From Tolypothrix bouteillei VB521301 (lineage in GTDB: Bacteria > Cyanobacteriota > Cyanobacteriia > Cyanobacteriales > Nostocaceae), in NCBI RefSeq assembly GCF_000760695.4, contig NZ_JHEG04000001.1, forward strand, positions 3,134,452 to 3,198,451: a DNA stretch of 64,000 nt. The letters run 5' to 3'. Below the pieces are notes generated by a model. The model was not told the DNA's origin and ran no database searches. It saw only the letters and a list, made by a program, of their open reading frames with translations. Each line of letters opens with the position of its first letter. Position 1 is the stretch's first letter. Shown piece after piece: positions 63,930-64,000 of this stretch. Position numbers and translations under genes: made by a program.

Positions 63930-64000
63930 AAAACGCTACAAATATTTTATAGAAGGATAAAACTATCACTTCTATAAAAGAATAATTTACTTTAACCACT

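Overview
The window looks like chromosomal DNA of a filamentous, probably heterocyst-forming (Nostocales-type) cyanobacterium. The HIP1 octamer GCGATCGC recurs throughout. Cyanobacterial signature genes are present (CGLD27/DUF1230, DUF3318, DUF2993, CrtO ketolase, CYP110-like P450s, PEP-CTERM proteins), and typical cyanobacterial intergenic short tandem repeats and palindromes are scattered around. I cannot name the genus. No transposase, CRISPR array or rRNA was seen. There is one tRNA (initiator Met). All identifications rest on reading the sequence and on family knowledge; no database search was run.

Layout. 1-15 kb: a cut-off glycosyltransferase, an MFS transporter, recO, deoC, an orphan m5C methyltransferase, a broken ADP-ribosylglycohydrolase, a DUF697-type GTPase, tRNA-fMet, and the rsfS-CGLD27-asparaginase string. 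Two exopolysaccharide genes follow: a WbuB-like glycosyltransferase and a STAS-sugar transferase fusion. 15-19 kb: a queE-like radical SAM gene, a secreted phytase-esterase-like PEP-CTERM protein, DUF3318 and YbjN genes. 19.6-24.5 kb: two two-component pairs, followed by a large pentapeptide-repeat protein and a secreted subtilase.

28.3-48.1 kb is the most notable part: a RiPP (lanthipeptide) locus. Thirteen short precursor genes with double-glycine leaders lie in tandem on the minus strand. Nine encode exactly the same peptide in near-identical 259-bp units, and more divergent copies sit at both ends. A single class II lanthipeptide synthetase (LanM, CCG-type zinc site like ProcM) is transcribed divergently. 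After a degenerate membrane histidine kinase, a haem-binding sensor and a MinD-like ATPase comes a minus-strand export operon. It holds two Cys-free double-glycine peptides, a double cNMP-domain protein, an HlyD adaptor, a C39 peptidase-ABC exporter (PCAT) and an NHLM-type second ABC protein. A conserved two-block DNA motif of about 61 bp occurs three times: before the kinase gene at 22.7 kb, before the haem sensor at 37 kb and before the double-glycine peptides at 48.1 kb. It may tie these operons together, or may partly reflect segmental duplication.

49-64 kb: an alpha/beta hydrolase, an HNH nuclease pair, an unknown coiled-coil protein with a duplicated N-terminus, the carotenoid ketolase crtO, a DUF2993 protein, three tandem CYP110-like P450s, a transketolase/phosphoketolase-like enzyme, and two damaged toxin-antitoxin loci. 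In one, an antitoxin is followed by a 13-codon PIN-toxin remnant. In the other, hicB and hicA are separated by a repeat element.
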